Part shown: positions 47,871 to 57,268 of the stretch, one piece after another
How positions within the stretch are numbered: position 1 is the stretch's first letter
Layout: each line of letters starts with the position of its first letter
Assembly: GCA_948467675.1 (NCBI GenBank)
Contig: CAOKFI010000008.1
Span: 1-64,000 of the forward strand
Length of the DNA stretch: 64,000 nucleotides
Direction: 5' to 3'
Source of the DNA: an uncultured Porphyromonadaceae bacterium
GTDB taxonomy: Bacteria > Bacteroidota > Bacteroidia > Bacteroidales > Muribaculaceae
Notes under the pieces: model-generated
What the model was told of the DNA's origin: nothing
The model's database searches: none
What the model saw: the letters and a program-made list of their open reading frames with translations, nothing else
Position numbers and translations under genes: made by a program

Positions 47871-47899
47871 TGTAACCAAAACGGCAATCTTGCGTCTAA
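47871..47899 (+). promoter_or_regulatory. ECF-type promoter for the sigma factor gene (autoregulation)
   Basis: TGTAACC, 13 bases and TGCGTCTAA are identical in both elements and spacing to the divergent promoter at 47818-47846. The ATG at 47915 lies 15 bases past the -10, which favours it over the GTG at 47903. Confidence 0.75.
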
Positions 47900-47914
47900 C
47901 CGGTGTATAACGAC

Positions 47915-48463
47915 ATGGAGCATACCGATTCTCATATAATAGCACAAGTACTGGCCGGACATACCCACCACTTCGACACTTTGGTGGAGCGGTATAGCCG
48001 GCAAATATTTGCTCTGGTCGTGAGAATAGCCGACTCGCCTGAAGATGCCGAGGAGATAACACACGATGTATTTATCAAGGCCTTCAAGCACCTGGTTCGC
48101 TTCAACGGCACAAGCTCATTTGCAACATGGCTGTACCGCATAGCCTATAATACCGCCATATCGGCCACACGACGCCACCGACCCGAGATACGGTTTTCCG
48201 ACGAACAGCTTGCAGCCATATCCGACACCAAAATCGACGACGCACTCGACGATCCCACCGAACAGAGAATAGCTCTACTGCACCAGGCGCTGGACATGCT
48301 GCCGCCCGACGACAAAGCCCTCGTAACTCTATATTACATGGAGGATCATCCCATATCGGAAATAGCCTCGATCACAGGACTGACTGTATCGAACGTAAAG
48401 ATCCGCCTTATGCGCACCCGTAAGAAATTATACCTACTAATGACACGACTCGATGAAACATAA
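47915..48463 (+). CDS. ECF RNA polymerase sigma factor
   Basis: The 182-residue sigma-70 family factor has region 2 (HHFDTLVERYSRQIFALVVRI, DAEEITHDVFIKAFKHL, FATWLYRIAYNTAI) and region 4 (LPPDDKALVTLYYMEDHPISEIASITGLTVSNVKIRLMRTRKKL). It lacks regions 1.1 and 3, which defines the ECF group. ATG 47915 is chosen because a GTG at 47903 falls almost at the predicted transcript start. Its own upstream promoter looks self-recognised. The next gene overlaps its end by 11 bases and likely encodes the controlling partner. Confidence 0.95.
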   Translation: MEHTDSHIIAQVLAGHTHHFDTLVERYSRQIFALVVRIADSPEDAEEITHDVFIKAFKHLVRFNGTSSFATWLYRIAYNTAISATRRHRPEIRFSDEQLAAISDTKIDDALDDPTEQRIALLHQALDMLPPDDKALVTLYYMEDHPISEIASITGLTVSNVKIRLMRTRKKLYLLMTRLDET

Positions 48464-48845
48464 TACTGATACACCCCGACACGACTGCAATCTGCGCAAC
48501 GCGCTCAAAGCCATTCCGGAGCCCGAACCACGGCTGCCGTCAAACTTCACATGGCGCACCATGCAGTCAGTCTACACCGTCGACCTACAGCAGAAGCGTC
48601 GGCGCAGACTCGCCATACGCATCGCAGGCATCGCCGCCTGCTCCGTAGCGGCCATAGGCGCGATCGGACTCGGAATCTGGCTGGCAGCACCATCCGTAAC
48701 CGCATCAATGGGAGACCTCGTTGCCGACATACACTCGGCCACAGGATCTACATCGCCGGTACTCTGGGCTACAGCCACATCCGCACTGATACTGATCGGA
48801 GCAGAGCGACTGCTGCACTACACATATTCCCACCGCAAACATTAA
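48453..48845 (+). CDS. small membrane protein, probable anti-sigma factor
   Basis: The 130-residue protein has a charged cytoplasmic N-terminus (1-45, with PEPEPRLPSNFTWRTMQ), two hydrophobic helices (about 54-78 and 100-120) and a short basic tail. Its start overlaps the sigma gene by 11 bases, which implies translational coupling, as with sigma/anti-sigma pairs. No zinc-binding HxxxCxxC motif is present, so it would be a non-ZAS type. Role is inferred from position and topology. Confidence 0.7.
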   Translation: MKHNTDTPRHDCNLRNALKAIPEPEPRLPSNFTWRTMQSVYTVDLQQKRRRRLAIRIAGIAACSVAAIGAIGLGIWLAAPSVTASMGDLVADIHSATGSTSPVLWATATSALILIGAERLLHYTYSHRKH

Positions 48846-48871
48846 AAGACAATTTCATTTTTACAACAAAA

Positions 48872-48910
48872 AGAGACCGCGCCAGTAGTGGCGCGGTCTC
48901 TGCATTTTTT
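48872..48910. terminator. terminator after the sigma module
   Basis: AGAGACCGCGCCA and TGGCGCGGTCTCT form a perfect 13-bp stem with a 4-base loop, then GCATTTTTT. It also faces the end of the convergent OmpA-like gene, for which an A-rich flank gives a U-run. Confidence 0.92.
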
Positions 48911-48929
48911 ATCGTCAGAAAACTATATC

Positions 48930-50129
48930 TTAGTTCTCCGAGAAGATTACTATACGGTTCCAGTTGTTGGTCGAGTAAGGCTGGACATCGCTGCCTTCTG
49001 CATCGATAGTCAGGCGATCCTTGGCGATACCGTATTTGTCGACGAGGATCTGCTGAACAGCCTCGGCACGACGCTTGGAGAGATTCATATTATACTTGGA
49101 AGTACCGGTCTTCTTGTCGGCATAACCCTTGATCACGATCTTGGAGTCGGGATTGGCCTTCATCCACTCGGCGATGTTGTATACATTTACCATTTCGGTA
49201 TCGGTCACACGGGCTGAGTTGATAGTGAAGCGTACTGTCGAGAAGAGCGGAGCTGCTACCTCGGGACAATCCTTTACAGGAGCCACTTCGGGACAGGGAA
49301 GCTGGGCTTCGGCTGCTGCCAGACGGTTGCCGCAGTTGGCCAGCTCGCCACGGAGATCATTGACCTGACCGTTGAGATTGTTGATGTATGCCAGATAAGG
49401 AGTCGGATCGTAGGTCTTGAACGACTTGCCGCCGAAATTGAAAGTAAGACCGCCGATCACACTGGCATTGATATCGACAGGACGGCCGTATGCACAGTTG
49501 TTGAAATTGTCGCCGAAGAACTGAGCGCGTCCCTCAGCAAAGAAGTCGACATATTTGCAAAGACGCAGACGGAGTTGCAGACCGGCAGATACAGGAAGTG
49601 TCCACTGATTGTGCTTCACACCGTGACGTCCGTCGATATTCGACATTTTGGAGTCGAAATCCCATGTAAACGCACCGCCGAGCCCGATGAAAGGAACGAT
49701 ACTGAACACACGGTTGGTGTTTACGCCGCCTATAGAGTTGAACATATCCCACATGAAATCAACATTGGCTGATGCATACTTCGCACGATCCATACCGAAA
49801 TCTTCCCAGTGTATGGCACCATAGAGACCGCTGATACGCCATCCTAAATACGGAGAAATCCACTTGCCTACACCAAGATTATAGGCGGCAGTCATGTGAC
49901 GGGATTTGCGGCCTTCTACCTTGTTGGATTCGACAAAAGGCATGTTGAAACCTGCACCGAGCTGAAGGAACCAGCCGTCGCGCCAGGTGTTGTAGTAATG
50001 CGGAGTGGTGTCGAACTCTGTAAGATTCAGACTCTCTTCTACAACGACAGCCTCCTGTGCTTTAGCATCGTTTGCGGCAAACAGCATTCCGCCACAAGCA
50101 GCAAGTGTCAAAAAGATACTTGTTTTCAT
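48930..50129 (-). CDS. OmpA family outer-membrane protein
   Basis: The 399-residue protein has a signal peptide (1-24) and an N-terminal beta-barrel region (about 45-235, rich in aromatic strands, WFLQLGAGFNMPF and YLGWRISGLYGAIHW). A short coiled linker (LNGQVNDLRGELANC) leads to a C-terminal OmpA domain. That domain has VIKGYADKKTGTSKYNMNLSKRRAEAV, with the Asp and Arg that bind diaminopimelate of peptidoglycan. It is an abundant-type porin anchoring the outer membrane. Two cysteines in the linker (NCGNRLAAAEAQLPC) could form a disulfide. Confidence 0.95.
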   Translation of the reverse strand: MKTSIFLTLAACGGMLFAANDAKAQEAVVVEESLNLTEFDTTPHYYNTWRDGWFLQLGAGFNMPFVESNKVEGRKSRHMTAAYNLGVGKWISPYLGWRISGLYGAIHWEDFGMDRAKYASANVDFMWDMFNSIGGVNTNRVFSIVPFIGLGGAFTWDFDSKMSNIDGRHGVKHNQWTLPVSAGLQLRLRLCKYVDFFAEGRAQFFGDNFNNCAYGRPVDINASVIGGLTFNFGGKSFKTYDPTPYLAYINNLNGQVNDLRGELANCGNRLAAAEAQLPCPEVAPVKDCPEVAAPLFSTVRFTINSARVTDTEMVNVYNIAEWMKANPDSKIVIKGYADKKTGTSKYNMNLSKRRAEAVQQILVDKYGIAKDRLTIDAEGSDVQPYSTNNWNRIVIFSEN

Positions 50130-50449
50130 TCTCTTTAAATTTTTAAATTAGACAAATCGTTTAAACCCAAATTTTAGTGTTAGTGATAAATCCGGCACTT
50201 GTCTTACGGCACCCGTCATATATCGGACCGCTTTGTTTTTCAGTACCGATTTAATAACATAATAAAAGTTTATTTTGTTCAAAAAATATGGACAGACACA
50301 CTGCGCCGGGTCATACGATATGGCACACAACTATGCATCAGGCATCATCTTGCGAATTATTTACTATATTTGGTTCACATAATTGGCTCCGCCACCGCGA
50401 ACCGCCCTTTGGGCGACATCCGCTATTATGTTTCATCGAATATTCTGCG
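50130..50449. other. intergenic region between the OmpA-like gene and a divergent M23-like gene
   Basis: About 320 AT-rich bases hold no gene. TATATTTG at 50365-50372 is a possible extra plus-strand promoter element, and CGCCC-TTT-GGGCG (50403-50415) is a small hairpin. The upstream extension of the M23-like frame into this region has no protein-like composition. No exact TAnnTTTG was found for the OmpA-like gene. Confidence 0.5.
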
Positions 50450-50457
50450 TATATTTG
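50450..50457 (+). promoter_or_regulatory. promoter element of the M23-like gene
   Basis: TATATTTG lies 26 bases before the ATG at 50483. A TATG 19 bases upstream may stand in for the -33 element. It argues against starting at 50288. Confidence 0.6.
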
Positions 50458-50482
50458 CAGGATAAAGCCACAACCGGTGAAA

Positions 50483-51340
50483 ATGAAGTCTGAAAAAATA
50501 CATCGACAGGACAAACGGCAACGGATAACCATACCGCGCCGGTATCGGCTCTCGTTCACCAACGAGAACTCGCTTCACACGGTCTGGACCGTCAGCATGT
50601 CAAGACTGAAGGCCTGGATGCTCGCCCTGCTCGTCATAGCCGGAGCGGCATGCATAGCCGCAACGGTGATAGTAGCCACTCCGCTGAGATCGTTGCTGCC
50701 GGGCTATCTCGGCGCGGAACAGCGGCAGACACACATTATTAATAATATGAGGGTGGATTCGATGGCTACCGCTATCGAGATCAACAGCGCATATATCGAA
50801 AACCTGACAGCGATTCTGACCGGCGATCTCGACTCGGTGACACCGGACTTCACATCGATGAACCGCACTCTCCCCGACACCCTCGCAGAGGCGACGGAGG
50901 TCGAAAAGAATTTTATCCGCCAGTGGGAAGAACGGGAACGCTACAACCTCCGCGTGCTCACACCTCTTGCCGCTGAAAGCATGGTGTTCGGCACTCCTGT
51001 TTCCGGAGCCTCCGTTGATTCGCTGTATACAGAACCCTCTGTAACACTGTCGCTGAACGCACGCCGCAACGCGCCCATGGCATCGGTCTATTCCGGCACC
51101 GTGGTCGATTGCACATATTCGCCCGAGGACGGAATCGGCATCACCATACAGCACCCTAACGATTTCATATCGCATTATTCCGGAATGAGCGAATCTTTCG
51201 TGTCGAAAGGCGACAAAGTGCGCACCGGACAGAACATAGGTCTTATCAACAGTTCGGGATCAGCGCCGGCACGAAAAGCCACCCTTGAGATGTGGCACAA
51301 AGGGTCGTCCATAAACCCGTTGGATTATATAGATTTTTGA
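50483..51340 (+). CDS. LytM/M23-like protein lacking catalytic residues
   Basis: From ATG 50483 the protein has 285 residues: a basic cytoplasmic start, one membrane helix (about 43-66), a coiled region and a C-terminal LytM fold. In that fold the strand pattern and GDKVRTGQNIGLINSSGS remain. The HxxxD motif is absent (the aligned place reads LNARRNAPMASVYSGTV) and the final HxH is replaced in ARKATLEMWHKGS. It is therefore probably a non-enzymatic activator or scaffold like EnvC or NlpD. It lies directly before dxr and rseP. Confidence 0.85.
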   Translation: MKSEKIHRQDKRQRITIPRRYRLSFTNENSLHTVWTVSMSRLKAWMLALLVIAGAACIAATVIVATPLRSLLPGYLGAEQRQTHIINNMRVDSMATAIEINSAYIENLTAILTGDLDSVTPDFTSMNRTLPDTLAEATEVEKNFIRQWEERERYNLRVLTPLAAESMVFGTPVSGASVDSLYTEPSVTLSLNARRNAPMASVYSGTVVDCTYSPEDGIGITIQHPNDFISHYSGMSESFVSKGDKVRTGQNIGLINSSGSAPARKATLEMWHKGSSINPLDYIDF

Positions 51341-51350
51341 GTTAATTTTG
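51319..51350 (+). promoter_or_regulatory. dxr promoter
   Basis: GTTG (51319-51322), 20 bases and TAATTTTG (51343-51350) straddle the stop codon of the M23-like gene and lie 42 bases before the dxr start. Confidence 0.65.
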
Positions 51351-51391
51351 CAAAGAAGTTGCCTATCGGCATCAGCAGCTTTATAAACACA

Positions 51392-52576
51392 ATGACCAAT
51401 CACGTGGAAACACGAAAACGAATAGCCATACTCGGCTCTACCGGTTCCATAGGAACCCAGACCCTCGACATAATAGCCGAGCATCCGGACCGGTTCAAGG
51501 CTGAGATACTTATAGCCGGTTCTAATGTAGAACGGCTTATAGAGCAGTGCGAACGATTCCGTCCGTCCATAGCCATCATAGCCCACGAACGCCACTACCC
51601 TGCCCTTAAAGCCGCTCTGGAGCATACCGGCATAGAAGCGGCAGCCGGACATGAGGCGATACTCGCGGCAATGAGACACCCCGGTGTCGACACTGTGGTC
51701 ACAGCCACAGTGGGCTACAGCGGTCTGGCTCCGACCATAGCCGCAATCGAATCAGGCAAAGAGATCGCACTGGCCAACAAAGAGACCCTTGTCGTGGCAG
51801 GCGAGCTGGTATCACGCCTTCTTCAGACTTCGAAATCACGTATCATACCTGTCGATTCCGAGCATTCAGCCATATACCAGTGTCTGAGCGGAGAGCGCGC
51901 CGAAAGCGTAAAAAAACTGATCATAACAGCATCCGGCGGCCCGTTCCGCACATTCTCCATGCGCGACCTCGAGCAGGTTACTGTCAGAGATGCCCTGCAT
52001 CACCCCAACTGGGCCATGGGCGCTAAAATCACCATCGACTCAGCCACCATGCTCAACAAGGCGTTCGAGATAATCGAGGCGCATTGGCTGTTCGGAGTAG
52101 AGGCTGATCGGATCGAGGCGGTAGTACACCCGCAGTCCATAGTCCATTCCATGGTGGAGTTCATCGACGGAGCCGTCAAAGCCCAGCTCGGACTTCCCGA
52201 CATGCATGTCCCTATCCGCTATGCGCTCGGCGAAGCCTCGCGTCTGCCATCGTCGCTGCCCGGAATGACGCTGACCGACTATGCATCGCTGACATTCGAG
52301 AAGCCCGACACCGACAAGTTCCCGTGTCTGAATCTTGCATATCACGCACTATCGAGAATGGGCAATACCGCATGCGTGATCAACGCCGCCAATGAAGTCG
52401 CAGTGGCGGCATTTCTCAACGAACGCATAAACTTCCTCGACATATACCGCCTCATCACCGAAGCACTCGACAGAATGCCGTTCATCGCCACTCCTACCTA
52501 CGATGACTATGTGGCCACCAACATAGAGGCACGCGCATATACCGAGTCGTTAATCAAATCTCTTGCTGCAAATTAA
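51392..52576 (+). CDS. dxr: 1-deoxy-D-xylulose 5-phosphate reductoisomerase
   Basis: The 394-residue enzyme makes 2-C-methylerythritol 4-phosphate from DXP with NADPH, the second step of the MEP isoprenoid pathway. It has RIAILGSTGSIGTQTLDI at the NADPH site, ALANKETLVVAG, PVDSEHSAIYQCL with metal ligands and HPNWAMGAKITIDSATMLNK. The ATG at 51392 is preferred over a TTG at 51359, since the promoter lies just upstream. The stop overlaps the rseP start by one base (TAATG), so the two are coupled. Confidence 0.98.
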   Translation: MTNHVETRKRIAILGSTGSIGTQTLDIIAEHPDRFKAEILIAGSNVERLIEQCERFRPSIAIIAHERHYPALKAALEHTGIEAAAGHEAILAAMRHPGVDTVVTATVGYSGLAPTIAAIESGKEIALANKETLVVAGELVSRLLQTSKSRIIPVDSEHSAIYQCLSGERAESVKKLIITASGGPFRTFSMRDLEQVTVRDALHHPNWAMGAKITIDSATMLNKAFEIIEAHWLFGVEADRIEAVVHPQSIVHSMVEFIDGAVKAQLGLPDMHVPIRYALGEASRLPSSLPGMTLTDYASLTFEKPDTDKFPCLNLAYHALSRMGNTACVINAANEVAVAAFLNERINFLDIYRLITEALDRMPFIATPTYDDYVATNIEARAYTESLIKSLAAN

Positions 52577-54012
52577 TGGAAATAATTCTCATAAAAGCGG
52601 GTCAGCTCATTGCAGCTCTCGCACTTCTCATAATAGTACACGAGTTCGGACATTTCATATTCGCCCGTATATTCGGAATCAAAGTCGACAAATTCTATCT
52701 GTTCTTCAACCCTAAATTCAGTCTGGTCAGATACAATCCGCGGACAAACAGACTCAGCTTCTTTGTGAAACAGGGCGACGAGGAGACAAAGGCTCCGGAT
52801 AAAGCAGCCGTGACACTCACCGTAGGAAAGCCGCATACAGCTACCGGCAGCGGCAAGACCTCATGGCGCGACACCATCTACGGTATCGGCTGGATACCTC
52901 TCGGTGGATATTGCGCCATCAACGGCATGATCGATGAAACCAACCAGAAACTGAGCGACGACCCGAATCCGTGGGAGTTCCGCACCAAACCTGCATGGCA
53001 GCGGCTGCTCGTAATGACCGGAGGCGTACTGTTCAACTTCATACTCGCCATAATCATATATTCCGGAATAGCATTCTACTGGGGAGAAAAAACCGTCAGA
53101 TTCAAAGATGCCTACGCCGGATTCGAATATGTGCCTGCCGCTTTGAATGCCGGATTCCAGAACGGCGACATTCCGCTTGCAGCCGACGGCACCTGTATAG
53201 ACGGCACCGAGCAGGACGCCGCTTTGCGCCTGGCCGAGGCTAAATGCGTCACTGTACTCCGCAACGGCACCGACACAGTAGCCATCCAGCTGCCTGACGA
53301 TTTTATATTCCGTCTCAATGACGACAAAGGATTCTTTGCATTCCGTCTGCCTGTACAGGTAGCAGAACTCATGCCCGGAGAACCGGCCGCCAAAGCCGGA
53401 CTTGAAGCAGGCGACCGTATCATCGGTGTCGGCGACAGCATCACACCGTCATTCACCGAATTTACCGCAGCGCTCAAGGCTTATGCCGGCAAGACAGTCG
53501 ACCTCACTGTCATACGCGACGGACAAGAGACACGATGCACTGTCACACCCACCGACGGCGGCAAGATAGGAATAGGCCTGTCAAAACTCACCGACGTGTA
53601 TCCTGTGGTCATGACACAGTACTCGCTGCTGGAATCCATACCAAAAGGATGGGAAATAGGCACTACGACACTGGGCAACTATATCAGCTCGATGAAACAT
53701 GTGTTCAGCAAAGAGGGTGCAAAAAGCCTCGGCGGTTTCGGATCGCTCGGAAACATATTTCCGGGACACTGGGACTGGCTGTCGTTCTGGTATGCCGCCG
53801 CTTTTCTGTCGGTAGTGCTTGCTTTCATGAACATCATACCTATACCGGCGCTCGACGGCGGCCATGTCATATTCCTGCTTTACGAGATCGTGGCGCGCCG
53901 CAAACCGAGCGAACAGTTCATGATATACGCACAGTACTGCGGCATGTCATTTCTCCTGCTTCTGCTGCTGTATGCCAATGCCAACGACATATACAGATAC
54001 TTCATCAAGTAA
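52576..54012 (+). CDS. rseP: RIP metalloprotease (site-2 protease family)
   Basis: The 478-residue membrane protease has HEFGH at 22-26 in its first helix and PALDGGH (L426-D427-G428) in its last, which together bind zinc. PDZ-type sequence (MPGEPAAKAGLEAGDRIIGVGD) lies between them, and MTGGVLFNFILAIII is the second helix. It cuts substrates inside the membrane, typically anti-sigma factors. An extra hydrophilic stretch follows the first helix (about 55-100). Coupled translation with dxr is the common Bacteroidetes arrangement. The ECF module 4 kb away is a possible but unproven client. Confidence 0.95.
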   Translation: MEIILIKAGQLIAALALLIIVHEFGHFIFARIFGIKVDKFYLFFNPKFSLVRYNPRTNRLSFFVKQGDEETKAPDKAAVTLTVGKPHTATGSGKTSWRDTIYGIGWIPLGGYCAINGMIDETNQKLSDDPNPWEFRTKPAWQRLLVMTGGVLFNFILAIIIYSGIAFYWGEKTVRFKDAYAGFEYVPAALNAGFQNGDIPLAADGTCIDGTEQDAALRLAEAKCVTVLRNGTDTVAIQLPDDFIFRLNDDKGFFAFRLPVQVAELMPGEPAAKAGLEAGDRIIGVGDSITPSFTEFTAALKAYAGKTVDLTVIRDGQETRCTVTPTDGGKIGIGLSKLTDVYPVVMTQYSLLESIPKGWEIGTTTLGNYISSMKHVFSKEGAKSLGGFGSLGNIFPGHWDWLSFWYAAAFLSVVLAFMNIIPIPALDGGHVIFLLYEIVARRKPSEQFMIYAQYCGMSFLLLLLLYANANDIYRYFIK

Positions 54013-54025
54013 ACCCGACCGCTAA

Positions 54026-55210
54026 ATGGATTATAAGACAATACGGCTCAAGAAAGGTAAAGAGGAATCACTTGGAAGATTCCATCCATGGGTATTTTCC
54101 GGCGCTATAGCCGATCTTCCCGACGGGATCGAGGAGGGCGACATCGTGGCCGTGTCGGATCATTCCGGACACCATATAGGATTAGGCCACTACCAGATAG
54201 GCAGCATAGCTGTCAGAATGCTGACATTCGGCGACGAGCCTGTCGACGACACATTCTACACATCAAGACTGAAAGCCGCATTCCGTCTGCGTCAGGCTCT
54301 CGGGCTGCTGCGTCCAGACAATAACGCATACCGACTCGTACACGGCGAAGGCGATTTCCTTCCGGGACTCGTGGTAGACGTATACGGCACTACCGCCGTA
54401 CTTCAGGCTCATTCCCCAGGCATGCACTTCAGCCGCGATGTGATAGCCCGTGCGCTCACCGGTATCGATGGTGCCGGAATCGAAAACGTCTATTATAAAT
54501 CAGAGACCACCCTGCCCTACAAAGCCCGTCTCGATCCGCAAAACGATTATATCATAGGCTCATACTCCACCGATGTAGCAAAAGAGAACGGTCTGAAATT
54601 CCACGTAGACTGGCTGAAAGGACAAAAGACAGGCTTCTTTGTGGATCAGCGCGACAACCGCATGCTGCTCCAGCAGTATGCATCCGGACGTTCGGTACTC
54701 AACATGTTCTGTTACACCGGCGGATTCTCGGTATATGCAATGCGTGGAGACGCCCTTAAAGTACATTCTGTCGACAGTTCGGCCAAGGCCATAACCCTGA
54801 CCCGCGCCAATGTAGAGCTGAACTTCCCCGGAGACCAGCGTCACGAAGCATTCGCGGAAGATGCGTTCAAGTATCTCAGTGCCGCGAAAAAAGACATCTA
54901 CGACCTCATAATTCTCGATCCTCCGGCATTCGCCAAACACCGCAGCGCTCTGCGCAACGCACTCATCGGATACCGTAGGCTTAATGCCCGCGCATTCGAG
55001 CTGATAGCACCCGGCGGCATCCTGTTCACGTTTTCCTGCTCGCAGGCCGTATCGCGCGAACAGTTCCGTCTGGCTGTATTCTCGGCTGCCGCGCAGAGTG
55101 GCCGCCGCGTCAGAATACTCCATCAGCTGACACAGCCAGCCGATCACCCGATCAACATATACCACCCTGAAGGCGAATACCTCAAAGGACTTATACTTTA
55201 CGTAGAATAA
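54026..55210 (+). CDS. class I SAM-dependent rRNA methyltransferase (RlmI-like)
   Basis: The 394-residue protein has an N-terminal PUA domain (about 1-70; KKGKEESLGRFHPWVFSGAI) and a C-terminal Rossmann methyltransferase. The latter shows GFFVDQRDNRMLL, VLNMFCYTGGFSVYA (SAM loop), HSVDSSAKAI and LIILDPPAFAKH (NPPY-type motif). The build matches RlmI, which makes m5C in 23S rRNA. A cysteine following the motif (FSCSQAVS) fits the m5C mechanism. It is 13 bases after rseP in the same direction. Confidence 0.93.
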   Translation: MDYKTIRLKKGKEESLGRFHPWVFSGAIADLPDGIEEGDIVAVSDHSGHHIGLGHYQIGSIAVRMLTFGDEPVDDTFYTSRLKAAFRLRQALGLLRPDNNAYRLVHGEGDFLPGLVVDVYGTTAVLQAHSPGMHFSRDVIARALTGIDGAGIENVYYKSETTLPYKARLDPQNDYIIGSYSTDVAKENGLKFHVDWLKGQKTGFFVDQRDNRMLLQQYASGRSVLNMFCYTGGFSVYAMRGDALKVHSVDSSAKAITLTRANVELNFPGDQRHEAFAEDAFKYLSAAKKDIYDLIILDPPAFAKHRSALRNALIGYRRLNARAFELIAPGGILFTFSCSQAVSREQFRLAVFSAAAQSGRRVRILHQLTQPADHPINIYHPEGEYLKGLILYVE

Positions 55211-55236
55211 TTAAATCTAACTTCAGTTATAACCCC

Positions 55237-57258
55237 ATGTCATTTATCAACCGTATAATACCTGCCGCCGCCATGGCCTTAGTATTTACAACATCGTGCA
55301 ACAACGCCACGACACCGGAAGAATCCGGATTCGACTACACGGTGGACCGCTTCGCCGATATAGAAGTGCTCCGCTATCAGGTACCTGGATTCGAACAGCT
55401 GTCGCTCGACCAGAAAAAACTTATCTACCATCTGACCGAAGCCGCCATCACCGGCCGCGACATACTGTGGGATCAGAACTGCCGCTACAATCTGCCAATA
55501 CGCCAGATGCTCGAGGCTGTCTACACCTCATATGACGGCGACCGCGATGACTCTCAATTCAAGGCATTCGAGAAATATCTCAAACAGGTGGAATTCGCCA
55601 ACGGCATACACCATCACTATTCGATGGACAAATTCACACCGGAATTCACTCAGGAGTTTCTTGCCGCAGAGGTCGACAAACTGCCTGCCGACGTTCAGCC
55701 GTCGGATCGCGAGATGCTTTTCAAAGTCATATTCGATCCGTCGTTTATGGCCAAACGGGTCAATCAGGCGGAAGGTGCCGATCTCGTAGCCACATCGGCA
55801 TGCAATTTCTACGAAGGCGTCACTCAGCAGGAAGTCGAGGACTACTATGCCGCAGTCAAGGACACTACAGACCTCACTCCTATCTCATACGGTCTGAACT
55901 CCCGCCTTGTCAAAGGTGCCGACGGCAAAATCGCAGAGGACACCTACAAAATCGGCGGACGCTATTCCGCAGCTATAGAAAAGATCGTAGGCCACCTCAA
56001 CGAAGCCGCCAAATATGCTGAAAACGAAACTCAGCGCAAGACCATCGACAAGCTCATCGAATATTACACAACAGGCGATCTGAAAACATTCGACGAATAC
56101 TCCATAAACTGGGTAGGAGACACCGCATCACAGGTCGATTTCATCAACGGATTCATTGAAAGCTACGGAGACCCGTTAGGTATGCGCGGCTCATGGGAGT
56201 CTATTGTAAATTTCAAGAACCAGGAGGCATCGCACCGCACAGAAGTGATATCCGACAACGCACAGTGGTTCGAGAACAACTCCCCTATCGATCCCCGCTT
56301 CCGCAAGCCTGAGGTAAAAGGAGTATCAGCCAAAGTAATCACAGCAGCGATACTTGCCGGTGACGCATATCCCGCGACCCCTATCGGCATCAATCTACCC
56401 AACGCCAACTGGATACGCGCCGCCCACGGCTCCAAGTCCGTCACGATCGAGAATATAACCGACGCATACGACAAGGCCGCTCACGGCAACGGTTTCAACG
56501 AGGAATTCGTAATCGATCAGCCGACCCGCGAACTGATGGACAAATATCTGTTCATTACCGACAATCTCCATACCGATCTCCACGAATGTCTCGGCCACGG
56601 TTCGGGACAGCTCCTCCCTGGAGTCGATCCCGACGCTCTTAAAGCCCACGGTTCGACGCTGGAAGAAGCCCGCGCCGATCTGTTCGCGCTATATTACCTG
56701 GCCGATCCCAAACTGATCGAACTCGGCCTGCTCGATAGCTCCGACGCATACAAGGCCGAATACTACAAATACATGCTCAACGGTCTGATGACCCAGCTCA
56801 TGCGCATAGAACCGGGAAAAGACGTGGAAGAAGCCCACATGCGCAACCGCAAGCTCATAGCCGAATGGGCATTCGAGCATGGCAAAGACGCCAATGTGGT
56901 TGAAATGATAACACGTGACGGCAAGACTTTCATCCAGATCAACGACTATGAGGCTCTGCGCGGTCTGTTCGGGCAATTGCTCAGCGAGATACAGCGCATC
57001 AAGAGCGAAGGCGACTATACCGCCGGACGTGATCTCGTGGAAAAATACGCTGTAAAAGTCGATCCTCAGCTCCACAAAGAGGTCCTCGACCGGTATGCCG
57101 CTCTCGACATCGCCCCCTACAAGGGATTTGTCAATCCGGTATATACTCCAGTAACCGGATCCGATGGCGAGATCACCGATATCACGGTATCATACAGCGA
57201 GGATTACCTGCCCCAGGTACTCCGCTATTCGAAAGAGTATTCAACATTAGTAAAGTAA
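55237..57258 (+). CDS. dipeptidyl-peptidase III family (M49) lipoprotein
   Basis: The 673-residue protein has a lipoprotein signal (lipobox TTSC near residue 22) and the M49 zinc site HECLGH at 449-454 with EEARAD at 476-481. It would remove dipeptides from peptide N-termini at the cell surface or in the periplasm. Bacteroides homologues have been shown to be zinc dipeptidyl peptidases. Length is usual for the family (about 650-700). It ends the dxr-rseP-methyltransferase stretch. Confidence 0.94.
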   Translation: MSFINRIIPAAAMALVFTTSCNNATTPEESGFDYTVDRFADIEVLRYQVPGFEQLSLDQKKLIYHLTEAAITGRDILWDQNCRYNLPIRQMLEAVYTSYDGDRDDSQFKAFEKYLKQVEFANGIHHHYSMDKFTPEFTQEFLAAEVDKLPADVQPSDREMLFKVIFDPSFMAKRVNQAEGADLVATSACNFYEGVTQQEVEDYYAAVKDTTDLTPISYGLNSRLVKGADGKIAEDTYKIGGRYSAAIEKIVGHLNEAAKYAENETQRKTIDKLIEYYTTGDLKTFDEYSINWVGDTASQVDFINGFIESYGDPLGMRGSWESIVNFKNQEASHRTEVISDNAQWFENNSPIDPRFRKPEVKGVSAKVITAAILAGDAYPATPIGINLPNANWIRAAHGSKSVTIENITDAYDKAAHGNGFNEEFVIDQPTRELMDKYLFITDNLHTDLHECLGHGSGQLLPGVDPDALKAHGSTLEEARADLFALYYLADPKLIELGLLDSSDAYKAEYYKYMLNGLMTQLMRIEPGKDVEEAHMRNRKLIAEWAFEHGKDANVVEMITRDGKTFIQINDYEALRGLFGQLLSEIQRIKSEGDYTAGRDLVEKYAVKVDPQLHKEVLDRYAALDIAPYKGFVNPVYTPVTGSDGEITDITVSYSEDYLPQVLRYSKEYSTLVK

Positions 57259-57268
57259 TACGACAGAT

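Noticed and set aside
50288-50482. 65-codon N-terminal extension of the M23-like protein
   Set aside because: The extension is not protein-like, and a TATATTTG promoter element at 50450 lies downstream of the proposed start.
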